Shown piece after piece: positions 31,440 to 39,507 of a stretch of 64,000 nucleotides of DNA (positions within the stretch are counted from its first letter, which is position 1; the number at the start of each line of letters is the position of its first letter). The DNA lies in the NCBI RefSeq assembly GCF_004804335.1, contig NZ_SRXY01000004.1, forward strand, positions 186,001 through 250,000, in the 5' to 3' direction. This DNA comes from Pacificoceanicola onchidii (GTDB lineage: Bacteria > Pseudomonadota > Alphaproteobacteria > Rhodobacterales > Rhodobacteraceae). Made by a program: the position numbers and the translations under genes. The notes beneath the pieces are model-generated. The model had not been told where the DNA came from. It did no database searches and worked only from the letters and a program-made list of their open reading frames with translations.

Positions 31440-33899
31440 ATGGCCGCAGATGAGGTGAACCCCGATGAGCTCGAAATTGCAGACGAGCTGATCGCGGAAC
31501 GACGCGCCGAAGCCCCGGGTGAGACGCCCGAGGATATGACAGCATGGCAGCGCCCGATTACGGCGGTCATTGACGTGATCAACTACCGGGCAGGCCAGAT
31601 CTTTGCCCTGATGATGGTCCCGCTGATTGCCGTGGTGGTCTTTGAGGTCTTCATGCGCAACTCCTTCTCGATCCTGCAGAATGCGGGCTTCGAGGATCTG
31701 GCGCGCACTCTTGGATTGGGCCCAACGCTTTGGGTCTATGACACCAGCCGGATGATTGCCGGGATGCTGTTCATGGGAGCCGCGGGCTACGGTCTGATGC
31801 GCGGCGTGCATATCCGCGCAGACTTCCTCTACCGCAACTGGTCGGCCAAGACGCAGGCCACGGTGGATGCGACGCTCTACCTGATGTTCTTCATCCCTTC
31901 GATGATCTTCTTCACAATCGTCGCTTCGCAGTTCTGGTGGTTGGCCTTTTCCAAGGGCGAAACCATGCAGATCGACAGCGCATGGGGGCCGCTTCTCTGG
32001 CCTGCCCGGATCGCGATGCCCATTGGCGGGTTCCTCCTGCTTCTGCAGGGTATTCCGGAGATTTTCCGCGCCTTCCACAAAATGGGCAAAGCGCGCGAAC
32101 GCATTTTTGTCCGCGCCCTGCCCGTTTACCTGATCGCCTTGATCTGGCTGGTGATGGCGGCCTTTTTGCCAGACTACGTGCCGGGCGGTGAATGGTTCAC
32201 CGACCTGATGAAAGCCCGCCCTGGCCTGTCCAAACCGACAATCGGCCTGATCATGCTGGGCGCGATGCTGTTTGTCATCTTCATCGGCTTCCCAATCTCT
32301 TTCACGCTGATCTTCCTCGGCTTTGTCTTCGGCATCTGGGGGGCAAACTTCAAGCTGACCACCCTGTTGATGACCCTCAACACCAACTCTACCATGCTCA
32401 ATGATCAGCTGATGGCGGTGCCATTGTTTGTGCTGATGGGCATTGTCATGGAAGCGGCGGGGCTGATGGAGCGGCTGTTCGCCTCGATCCAGATGATCAT
32501 GGCGCGTGTGCGCGGAGCCCTGTTCATCGCGGTGCTGATCGTCTCGACGATCTTCGCTGCCGCGACCGGGATCGTAGGCGCCTCTGTCACCCTGCTTGGT
32601 ATCATGGCCGGAGCCACGATGAGCCGCTCCGGCTACAATGTGCAATTGGCTGCTGGCACAATCACGGCCGGGGGTACTTTGGGCATTCTGATCCCACCGT
32701 CGATCATGCTGATCGTGATGGGGCCTGTGCTTGAGGTCTCGACCCTAGATCTCTTCCGCGGTGCCTTCATCCCCGGCGCTCTGCTCGCAACGCTCTACCT
32801 GCTCTATACGCTGGGGCGCTGCTGGCTGAATCCGGAGCTTGGCCCGGTGCTTTCCGAAGAAGACCAGCCCGATACGTCCAAATACTACGGTGCCGAAGTC
32901 GCGCTGATCTGTCTGGGCATCCTGACCATTTGTCGTGTCTTTGGTCTCAGCCTAAACGGCGTGTTCGGGGGTATCGTGCCTTTTGGCGGGCTGATCGTTT
33001 TGGCGCTGACCCTGCTTGTGGCGCTGCGCGCTTATCGTAACCTGACCGTGCTGCGGATCGTGCTCCCGCTGGCTGTGCTGTTCCATGTCTACATGGCAGT
33101 GGCGAGCGGCCTGTCGGCTTGGTCGATCATCTTGGCGGCCTTCACCGTACTTCTGGCCGTGCTCGGCCGACCGATCTACGGCAAGGACGCCGAAGGCAAC
33201 TTCTACTTCTCCCAACTGTGGGACGAGTTCTTTGCCGGGCTGATGCCGCCAACGATCCTGATCTCCTTTGCCCTCGGCTCGATCCTTCTGGGTCTGGCGA
33301 CACCGGCAGAGGCCGCCGCCATGGGCGCCTTCGGCGCGATCCTGTTGTCCATCGGATACCGCAAGTTCACAATCCCCAGCTTCTTTGACAGCCTCGTCAA
33401 GGCACTGGAGATCACCGTTCTGATCATGTTCCTTGTGGCTGCATCGAACTTCTTTGGCGCACAGTTTTCCGCCCTGGGCACGCCGAAGATGATGACAGAA
33501 ATCCTGTTGGGGCTCGACATGTCGCCCTACCTGATCCTGATCCTCGTGATGGCGCTGATCTTCCTTCTGGGCTGGCCGCTGGAATGGGTACCGATTGTTC
33601 TGATCGTGGTGCCAATCCTGCTGCCCACTGTAGAGAAGCTCGATATCTACGGGCTGGACCGCTATGACCTCATGGTCTGGTTCGGGATTCTGGTGGCGGT
33701 GAACCTGCAAACGGCCTGGCTTTCGCCGCCCGTGGCGCTCTCGGCCTACTTCCTCAAAGGCGTGGTTCCAAACTGGGACCTCAAGGACATCTACCTTGGC
33801 ATGATGCAGTTCATGCTGGTGCAGCTGTTCGGCCTGATCCTTCTGTTCATTTTCCCACAGCTGGTGCTTTGGCTGCCGGCGGTTATGTCAGGAAACTAA
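31440..33899 (+). CDS. TRAP transporter fused small and large membrane subunits (DctQM)
   Basis: The 819-residue membrane protein has an acidic N-terminal tail, a DctQ part of four membrane segments (about 45-230) and a long DctM part. The DctM part includes GLIMLGAMLFVIFIGFPISF, LMAVPLFVLMGIVMEAAG, GVLGIVGASVTLLGIMAG-like regions (ATGIVGASVTLLGIMAG), TAGGTLGILIPPSIMLIV and LLGLATPAEAAAMGAFGAIL. It drives Na+-dependent uptake with the binding protein at 30222. The second ATG (31440) is chosen because AAGGGAG sits eight bases upstream, versus two for the ATG at 31434. A poorly conserved region of several extra hydrophobic segments (about 470-590) sits inside the DctM half. Confidence 0.92.
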   Translation: MAADEVNPDELEIADELIAERRAEAPGETPEDMTAWQRPITAVIDVINYRAGQIFALMMVPLIAVVVFEVFMRNSFSILQNAGFEDLARTLGLGPTLWVYDTSRMIAGMLFMGAAGYGLMRGVHIRADFLYRNWSAKTQATVDATLYLMFFIPSMIFFTIVASQFWWLAFSKGETMQIDSAWGPLLWPARIAMPIGGFLLLLQGIPEIFRAFHKMGKARERIFVRALPVYLIALIWLVMAAFLPDYVPGGEWFTDLMKARPGLSKPTIGLIMLGAMLFVIFIGFPISFTLIFLGFVFGIWGANFKLTTLLMTLNTNSTMLNDQLMAVPLFVLMGIVMEAAGLMERLFASIQMIMARVRGALFIAVLIVSTIFAAATGIVGASVTLLGIMAGATMSRSGYNVQLAAGTITAGGTLGILIPPSIMLIVMGPVLEVSTLDLFRGAFIPGALLATLYLLYTLGRCWLNPELGPVLSEEDQPDTSKYYGAEVALICLGILTICRVFGLSLNGVFGGIVPFGGLIVLALTLLVALRAYRNLTVLRIVLPLAVLFHVYMAVASGLSAWSIILAAFTVLLAVLGRPIYGKDAEGNFYFSQLWDEFFAGLMPPTILISFALGSILLGLATPAEAAAMGAFGAILLSIGYRKFTIPSFFDSLVKALEITVLIMFLVAASNFFGAQFSALGTPKMMTEILLGLDMSPYLILILVMALIFLLGWPLEWVPIVLIVVPILLPTVEKLDIYGLDRYDLMVWFGILVAVNLQTAWLSPPVALSAYFLKGVVPNWDLKDIYLGMMQFMLVQLFGLILLFIFPQLVLWLPAVMSGN

Positions 33900-33902
33900 G
33901 TC

Positions 33903-34949
33903 ATGAGCACAGAACGCAGTACACTGTCCTATCTGAAGTGGCCCCTGATCGTCACCATCATCGGCCTTGGCCTCTCTGGCTGGCTTGGCTGGGCGACAGA
34001 GGGTAATTTCTCCGGGATCGTCTCTTTTCTGATCGTCGGCACGGTGCTTGCCGCGCTTGAGATTGCCTTGTCTTTTGACAACGCCATCGTCAACGCCAAC
34101 AAGCTCGAGGAAATGACGCCAGTCTGGCAGCGCCGCTTCCTGACCTGGGGCATTCTGATTGCCGTTTTCGGGATGCGGATCGTGTTTCCGCTGGCCATCG
34201 TGGCGATCTTTGCCTGGATCAACCCGTTTGCCGCCGTGCACCTCGCGCTGTCCGATCCGGATGAGTATTCGCGCATCATCGGCAATGCACACGGGCCAAT
34301 CTCGGCCTTTGGCGGGACGTTCCTGATGATGGTGGCGCTGAAGTTCTTCATCGACGAAGACAAGTCCATCGACTGGATCGAAATGCTCGAACGCCGCCTT
34401 CGGGTGTGGGGATCCATCCGGGGGTTCGAGATTGCTTTTGTTCTCGTGATCGTCCTGCTGATCTGCCAGTCGATCCCGGAAAAGGATCAGGGCGTGTTCC
34501 TGACCTCCGCCGTGATGGGGCTTCTCGTTTTCACCATGGTCGACGGGCTCGGAACCTATCTCGACAACATCGCCGGCAAGACCGCCGAGATCGGTGCCAA
34601 AGGCGGGTTGGGCGCATTCCTCTATCTTGAGGTTCTGGATGCCAGCTTCTCTTTTGACGGGGTGATCGGGGCCTTTGCGCTGACCACCAACATCCTGCTG
34701 ATCGCCATCGGCCTCGGGATCGGCGCGATGTACGTGCGGTCCATGACCATCATGCTGGTCGAACGCGGCACACTGGCCGAGTTCCGCTATCTGGAGCATG
34801 GGGCGTTCTATTCGATCTTTGCCCTGTCCGTGGTGATGTTCCTGCAATCGCTCATGCATGTGCACGAGTTGATCACCGGCGGCGTTGGCATGGCTTTGAT
34901 CGGTTTGGCGTTTTACGCCTCCATTCTTCACAACAAGCGCGAAGCGTAG
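33903..34949 (+). CDS. DUF475/TerC-like integral membrane protein
   Basis: The 348-residue protein has about nine hydrophobic segments. It contains LEIALSFDNAIVNANKLEEM and VLDASFSFDGVIGAFALTTN, the paired S-F-D-(N/G) motifs of TerC/DUF475 proteins in which the aspartates sit in the membrane, and MLVERGTLAEFRYLEHGAFY. TerC proteins are linked to metal-ion handling, including tellurite stress and manganese export. Here the gene starts 4 bases after the TRAP gene and 17 bases before hpsN, so it is inside the sulfonate operon, which is unusual. It may export an end product or balance a metal used by HpsN (zinc); both are inference. Confidence 0.85.
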   Translation: MSTERSTLSYLKWPLIVTIIGLGLSGWLGWATEGNFSGIVSFLIVGTVLAALEIALSFDNAIVNANKLEEMTPVWQRRFLTWGILIAVFGMRIVFPLAIVAIFAWINPFAAVHLALSDPDEYSRIIGNAHGPISAFGGTFLMMVALKFFIDEDKSIDWIEMLERRLRVWGSIRGFEIAFVLVIVLLICQSIPEKDQGVFLTSAVMGLLVFTMVDGLGTYLDNIAGKTAEIGAKGGLGAFLYLEVLDASFSFDGVIGAFALTTNILLIAIGLGIGAMYVRSMTIMLVERGTLAEFRYLEHGAFYSIFALSVVMFLQSLMHVHELITGGVGMALIGLAFYASILHNKREA

Positions 34950-34966
34950 GACGACAGGGGTATTTC

Positions 34967-36274
34967 ATGGCTCGGACCTATCTAAAAAAAGCAACGCTGA
35001 CCTCTCGGTCTGACGCGGGCGAAACGGCCAAAACGGTCGCAGACATTCTGGCGGATATCGAAAGGCGCGGCGAAGCGGCGGCGCTGGAATACGCTGCCAA
35101 GTTTGACAAGTACGAGGGCAACGTCGAACTGACGCCCGAGGAAATCGAGGCCGCCTGCGCCAAGGTTCCGCAGAAGCTCAAGGATGACATCCTGTTCGCC
35201 CATGACAACGTGCGCCGCTTTGCCGAAGTGCAGAAAAGCACGGTTGCGGATGTGGAATACGAAATCAATCCGGGCCTGATCGCCGGGCAGAGAGCTATCC
35301 CGGTTTCTGCTGCCGGATGTTACGTGCCCGCGGGCCGCTATCGCCATATCGCCAGCGCGATCATGACGGTGACAACAGCGAAGGTCGCGGGCTGTGAGCA
35401 TATCACGGTCAGTTCCGCCCCCCAGCCCGGCGCGGGCCTCAACCCCGCTATCGTCTATGCCGCCCACGCTTGCGGGGCCGACAAGATCATGGCGCTTGGC
35501 GGGGTGCAGGGCATTGCGTCCATGGCCTTTGGACTGTTTGGCCAGCCCAAGGCCAATATCATCGTCGGGCCGGGCAACCAGTTTGTCGCCGAAGCCAAAC
35601 GCGCGCTCTATGGCCGTGTCGGCATCGACATGATCGCAGGTCCCACTGACAGCCTGATCCTCGCGGACAAGGGGGCGGATGCTCATATCGTGGCGACGGA
35701 TTTGGTCAGCCAGGCCGAACACGGCTACAACTCACCGGTCTGGCTGGTCACCGACCATGAGCCACTGGCGCGGGATGTGCTGGCGCAGGTGCCCGGCCTG
35801 ATCGCTGACTTGCCCGAACTGAACCGCGAAAACGCGGAAGCCGCGTGGCGGGACTATGCCGAGGTAATCGTTTGTGCGGATCGCGAGGAAATGGCGGCCA
35901 CGTCGGATGACTACGCCCCCGAACACCTGACGGTTCAGGCGGACGATCTGGATTGGTGGCTTGGGCGCCTGCGCTGCTACGGCTCGTTGTTTCTTGGGGA
36001 GGAAACCACGGTGTCCTACGGCGACAAGGCTGCAGGCACCAACCACGTTCTGCCCACCTCCGGCGCGGCCAGCTACACAGGCGGGCTGAGTGTGCACAAA
36101 TACATGAAGATCGTCACATGGCAGCGCGCCACGCGCGAGGGGTCCAAACAGGTGGCCGAGGCCACCGCGCGGATTTCCCGATTGGAAGGCATGGAGGCCC
36201 ATGCGCGGGCTGCGGATGTGCGATTGGCGAAGTATTTCCCTGATGAAACCTTTGATCTGACGGCCAATGGCTGA
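34967..36274 (+). CDS. hpsN: 2,3-dihydroxypropane-1-sulfonate dehydrogenase HpsN (histidinol dehydrogenase family)
   Basis: The 435-residue protein is of the HisD fold with AGCYVPAGRYRHIASAIMTV, NIIVGPGNQFVAEAKR, IDMIAGPTDSLILAD and Gln249/His252 of QAEHGYNSP as zinc ligands. Histidinol dehydrogenases have P-G-G rather than P-A-G-R-Y after the V, and the context has no his genes. HpsN oxidises (R)-DHPS in two NAD+-dependent steps to (R)-sulfolactate in the cytoplasm. The neighbours hpsO and hpsP, TRAP genes and comDE strongly support this over histidine biosynthesis. The stop overlaps the hpsO start (ATGGCTGA). Confidence 0.88.
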   Translation: MARTYLKKATLTSRSDAGETAKTVADILADIERRGEAAALEYAAKFDKYEGNVELTPEEIEAACAKVPQKLKDDILFAHDNVRRFAEVQKSTVADVEYEINPGLIAGQRAIPVSAAGCYVPAGRYRHIASAIMTVTTAKVAGCEHITVSSAPQPGAGLNPAIVYAAHACGADKIMALGGVQGIASMAFGLFGQPKANIIVGPGNQFVAEAKRALYGRVGIDMIAGPTDSLILADKGADAHIVATDLVSQAEHGYNSPVWLVTDHEPLARDVLAQVPGLIADLPELNRENAEAAWRDYAEVIVCADREEMAATSDDYAPEHLTVQADDLDWWLGRLRCYGSLFLGEETTVSYGDKAAGTNHVLPTSGAASYTGGLSVHKYMKIVTWQRATREGSKQVAEATARISRLEGMEAHARAADVRLAKYFPDETFDLTANG

Positions 36275-37025
36275 CCCAAGGTCTCTCTTTGACCTCTCGG
36301 GCCGCGTTGCGTTGGTGACCGGGGCCAGTTCCGGCCTTGGCCACCGCGCGGCGCAGATTTTGCACGAGGCAGGGGCCAAAGTGGTCGCTCTGGCGCGCAA
36401 GGAAGCTGACTTGCAGGCGCTGACCGAAGGTTTGGAACAGGCAACTTATGTTGCGGCAGACATTACGGATCGGGGCGCCCAAAACGATCTGGTCTCGCGG
36501 ATTGCCGCTCCTTTTGGCGCGCCGGATATCATCGTGCATGCGGCCGGTGTGAACCGAAGGCAGACGGCGGATGATGTGACCCAGGAAGGCTGGGATCAGA
36601 CGTTGGAAGTCAACCTGACGGCCCCTTTCTTTCTCACCCAGGCGATGATCCCGGCGATGAAAACCAAAAGCTGGGGCCGGATCGTCAACTTCGCATCTTT
36701 GCAGACCACACGCGCTTTTCCCGGCGGGATTGCCTATGGGTCGAGCAAGGCCGCCGTGGGCCAGATGACCCGCGCCATGGCCGAAGCATGGTCCTGCCAT
36801 GGCATCACCGCAAACGCCATCGGGCCGGGCTTTTTCCCGACGGAGCTGACCAAACCGGTCTTCGACGATCCCGAACGGGCAAACCGCAACGCGGCGCAAA
36901 CCTGCATCGGGCGCAATGGACGGCTTGATGACATGGACGGCCCGCTTTTGTTTTTGTGCTCAGAGGCTTCCCGATTTGTCACGGGGCAAGTTCTGATGGT
37001 GGATGGGGGGTTCACCGCGAAATGA
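36267..37025 (+). CDS. hpsO: Short-chain dehydrogenase, HpsO-like
   Basis: The 252-residue SDR has the NAD-binding TGASSGLG, the NAAG-equivalent VHAAGVN, catalytic Ser in NFASLQTTRAFPG and the Y-x3-K of YGSSKAAVGQM, and the closing RFVTGQVLMVDGGF. In Cupriavidus pinatubonensis, HpsO and HpsP interconvert the DHPS enantiomers through a keto intermediate so that HpsN can use both. It overlaps hpsN by 8 bases and hpsP by four (ATGA), which shows coupled translation of the three genes. The specific substrate is inferred from this order; the sequence by itself only shows an SDR. Confidence 0.82.
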   Translation: MADPRSLFDLSGRVALVTGASSGLGHRAAQILHEAGAKVVALARKEADLQALTEGLEQATYVAADITDRGAQNDLVSRIAAPFGAPDIIVHAAGVNRRQTADDVTQEGWDQTLEVNLTAPFFLTQAMIPAMKTKSWGRIVNFASLQTTRAFPGGIAYGSSKAAVGQMTRAMAEAWSCHGITANAIGPGFFPTELTKPVFDDPERANRNAAQTCIGRNGRLDDMDGPLLFLCSEASRFVTGQVLMVDGGFTAK

Positions 37026-38017
37026 AGGCATTGATTTACGAAGGCGTAGAAACTCTGGCGGTGCGGGATGCGCCGATGCCTTCCCCTGCAGCGGGGGAGC
37101 ATCTGGTGCGCATTCACGCGGCCGGGATATGCGGTTCTGACATGCATGCCTATCTCGGTCATGATGAACGGCGCCCTGCGCCCTTGATCCTTGGGCATGA
37201 GGCCGCGGGCGTGTTGGAAGACGGTCCGATGAAAGGCCGTCGTGTCACGATCAATCCCTTGGTGACTTGTGGCACCTGCCGCTATTGCCGGGCGGGGCGC
37301 GAAAATCTCTGCCCGGATCGCCAGATCATCTCGATGGCCCCGCGCGAAGGGGCGTTTGCTCAGTTCGTGCCCATGCCGGAGCAAAACCTAGTGACCGTGC
37401 CGGACGACTTCCCGCTGGACAAGGCCGCACTCTGCGAGCCCATCGCAGTGTCCTGGCACGCGGCAAGACTGGCGCTTGAGGGGCTGCATCCCTCCATGGC
37501 GCGCAGAGCAATGGTCATTGGAGGCGGGGCGATTGGGCTGTCCGCAGCGCTGGCGCTCAGGGCGATGGGTGTCGAGGATATCAAGGTCATCGAGCCAAAC
37601 GATCTGCGCCGAGCGTTTCTGCAAGCCCGCTGCGGGTTGGAGGCCAGCGCAGCCCCGGAACACACCGCTACAATCGTGATTGATGCGGTTGGCTATGCCG
37701 CAACGCGCTCTGTCGCGTCCGAATGGGTAGAGCCCGGCGGGATCATCGCCCATGTGGGATTGGGGGATAGTGAAAGCGGGTTGGATATTCGGCGATTGAC
37801 GCTTCAGGAAATCGCCTTTGTCGGCACCTACACCTACACAGCGCAGGACTTTCGCGACACCGCCGAAGCAATGTTTTCCGGGCGGCTCGGGTCGCTCGAC
37901 TGGTTCGACACGCGGCCGCTGGATGATGGGGCCACAGCCTTCAACGACATTCGCGCGGGCAGGATCGCCGCGCCCAAGGTCATCCTTGATCCATGGGCGC
38001 ACGCCACGACAAGCTGA
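37022..38017 (+). CDS. hpsP: Zinc-containing alcohol dehydrogenase, HpsP-like
   Basis: The 331-residue medium-chain dehydrogenase has the catalytic zinc ligands in GICGSDMHAYLG and LGHEAAGV, the structural zinc site CGTCRYCRAGRENLC, and the nucleotide-binding GGGAIGLSAALALRAMG. The start at 37022 overlaps the SDR stop (ATGA), and an upstream in-frame start would lie within hpsO. With HpsO it would interconvert the enantiomers of DHPS. The second half is slightly short compared with typical members, with RRAFLQARCGLEASAAPEH where the usual nucleotide-binding helix ends. Confidence 0.82.
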   Translation: MKALIYEGVETLAVRDAPMPSPAAGEHLVRIHAAGICGSDMHAYLGHDERRPAPLILGHEAAGVLEDGPMKGRRVTINPLVTCGTCRYCRAGRENLCPDRQIISMAPREGAFAQFVPMPEQNLVTVPDDFPLDKAALCEPIAVSWHAARLALEGLHPSMARRAMVIGGGAIGLSAALALRAMGVEDIKVIEPNDLRRAFLQARCGLEASAAPEHTATIVIDAVGYAATRSVASEWVEPGGIIAHVGLGDSESGLDIRRLTLQEIAFVGTYTYTAQDFRDTAEAMFSGRLGSLDWFDTRPLDDGATAFNDIRAGRIAAPKVILDPWAHATTS

Positions 38018-38029
38018 AAGGAAGACACC

Positions 38030-38440
38030 ATGTATGACAAGGTTCTTGTGCCGATGGCGCTCGACCACGGCATCTCACCGCAAACGCTGGAAATCGCCAA
38101 GGCCATCTGTTCGGAAAATGGCGAGATCACCGCCCTGCACGTCTTTGAAGTGCCGAAAGGGTCCGTCAGCGTTTACATCGGCGAAGACACGGTTGAACGC
38201 GGCTTTCAGAGTGCGCGCGCGCTGCTCGAAGAAAAGGTTGCCGGACTGCCCGGCGTCAAACCGGAAATCACCCGCGGCCAGGCGCATCATGCCATCATCG
38301 ACTATGCCGTCGAGCATGGTTTCGACTGTATCGTGATCGGCTCTCACAAACCGGGGCTTGTGGACTACTTCATCGGATCGACGGCGGCACGGGTCGTGCG
38401 CCATGCGCCTTGCGCCGTTCACATCCATCGCGACAAATAG
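38030..38440 (+). CDS. Universal stress protein UspA family
   Basis: The 136-residue protein begins MYDKVLVPMALDHG and ends with GSHKPGLVDYFIGSTAARVVRHAPCAVHI, the complete ATP-binding pattern G-x2-x9-G-S-x-A-x-x-V-x-x-A-x-C of USP proteins (the G-S-H-K-P-G and G-S-T-A-A blocks). It follows hpsP by 12 bases and precedes comD by 9, so it is co-transcribed with the sulfonate genes. Small USPs of this sort often sit in TRAP transporter operons and are thought to regulate uptake. The gene is the second USP found inside a catabolic or respiratory operon in this window. Confidence 0.9.
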   Translation: MYDKVLVPMALDHGISPQTLEIAKAICSENGEITALHVFEVPKGSVSVYIGEDTVERGFQSARALLEEKVAGLPGVKPEITRGQAHHAIIDYAVEHGFDCIVIGSHKPGLVDYFIGSTAARVVRHAPCAVHIHRDK

Positions 38441-38449
38441 GGCGGCAAA

Positions 38450-38956
38450 ATGAACATCGACAAACGTATCGCGGATGAACTGGTTGCGAACGACGTATCC
38501 TTCGTCACCACCGTTCCGTGCAAACAGCTGGCCGGCGTGATCGAGGAAATCGACCAGCGGGACGACATCTTTCACATTCCGTCCAACAAGGAAGACGAAG
38601 GCATGGGCTTGTGCGCCGGGGCCTGGATGGGCGGTAAAAGGCCGGCCATCATCATGCAGAACACCGCTATCGGGGTGACGATCAACACGCTGGCGACGCT
38701 GATCCAATACTACAGGATGCCTCTGCCGATGATCATCTCTTACCGGGGCGAGCTGCGTGAGCCTGTGGCCTGCCAGGTGGAAATGGCCGTTCACACCAAG
38801 GCGCTACTCGCGCAGATGAACATCCCGACCTATCACTTCCATTGGCAAAAGGACGTCGAAGAGTTCGACAACATCCTCAAGTACACCTTCATGTGCAACA
38901 AACCTGTGGCGATCCTGACCGACGCCAACTTCTGGGGAGGCTACGGCGACCAATGA
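38450..38956 (+). CDS. comD: Sulfopyruvate decarboxylase, alpha subunit
   Basis: The 168-residue protein matches the ComD half of sulfopyruvate decarboxylase: VSFVTTVPCKQLAGVIEEI at the N-terminus, IPSNKEDEGMGLCAGAWMGG (the glutamate contacts the thiamine diphosphate) and MQNTAIGVTINTLATLIQYY. The enzyme converts 3-sulfopyruvate to sulfoacetaldehyde and CO2. In coenzyme M synthesis it is biosynthetic, but in sulfonate-degrading bacteria it feeds sulfoacetaldehyde acetyltransferase (Xsc). Its overlap with comE (ATGA) indicates equimolar subunits. No xsc gene is in this window. Confidence 0.93.
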   Translation: MNIDKRIADELVANDVSFVTTVPCKQLAGVIEEIDQRDDIFHIPSNKEDEGMGLCAGAWMGGKRPAIIMQNTAIGVTINTLATLIQYYRMPLPMIISYRGELREPVACQVEMAVHTKALLAQMNIPTYHFHWQKDVEEFDNILKYTFMCNKPVAILTDANFWGGYGDQ

Positions 38957-39507
38957 TCCGTTCCGAGATTCTCAAAGAGATTGCGCCGATCCTTCGCGAC
39001 CAGCTGGTGGTCTGCAACATCGGTATCCCGAGCCAGGAGCTGCACGCAATCGACGATCAGCCGACGAATTTCTACATGCTCGGTACCATGGGTCTTGCCT
39101 CGTCCATCGGGCTGGGACTGGCGCTCGCACAGCCTAAGCCGGTGGTCGTGATCGACGGCGATGGCTCTGTGCTGACCAACCTTGGCACCCTGCCGACCAT
39201 CGGGAACAACTGCCCGGACAACTACATCCTGATGATCATCGACAACGGCAGCTACGGCTCCACCGGGGATCAGCCGACCTACACCGGCATGAAAACCGAT
39301 CTGGCGGGCATGGCGCGGGCGGCGGGCTGTGAAACCGTAATCGAGGTGCAGGATGTGGACACCGGTCCGGCTCTGCAGGCAGCGCTGGACAGCGGCAAAG
39401 GCACGGTCATGGTGGTCAAATGTGACAGCGGCAACGCCAAGATGCCGGTCATCACCATGGATCCGGTCGTGATCCGCGATCGCTTCATGAAAGCTGTCGC
39501 CAGCTGA
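38953..39507 (+). CDS. comE: Sulfopyruvate decarboxylase, beta subunit
   Basis: The 184-residue protein carries the thiamine diphosphate/Mg2+ motif GDGSVLTNLGTLPTIGNNCP (G-D-G to N-N) and IIDNGSYGSTGDQPT. It forms the decarboxylase with the ComD subunit upstream. The start at 38953 is set by ATGA overlap with comD; an earlier frame starts within comD and lacks family similarity. The stop overlaps the start of the FMN dehydrogenase (TGATG), so decarboxylation of sulfopyruvate and the preceding oxidation are translated together. Confidence 0.93.
   Translation: MIRSEILKEIAPILRDQLVVCNIGIPSQELHAIDDQPTNFYMLGTMGLASSIGLGLALAQPKPVVVIDGDGSVLTNLGTLPTIGNNCPDNYILMIIDNGSYGSTGDQPTYTGMKTDLAGMARAAGCETVIEVQDVDTGPALQAALDSGKGTVMVVKCDSGNAKMPVITMDPVVIRDRFMKAVAS

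Noticed and set aside
34967-36274. Histidinol dehydrogenase (hisD) for histidine biosynthesis
   Set aside because: The fold is the same, but no his genes surround it and it is locked in an operon with TRAP, hpsO/hpsP-like and comDE genes, so HpsN is the better reading.
38450-39507. Coenzyme M biosynthesis by comDE
   Set aside because: There are no comA or comB genes here and the organism type does not make coenzyme M by that route; a catabolic role in sulfonate degradation fits the neighbours.
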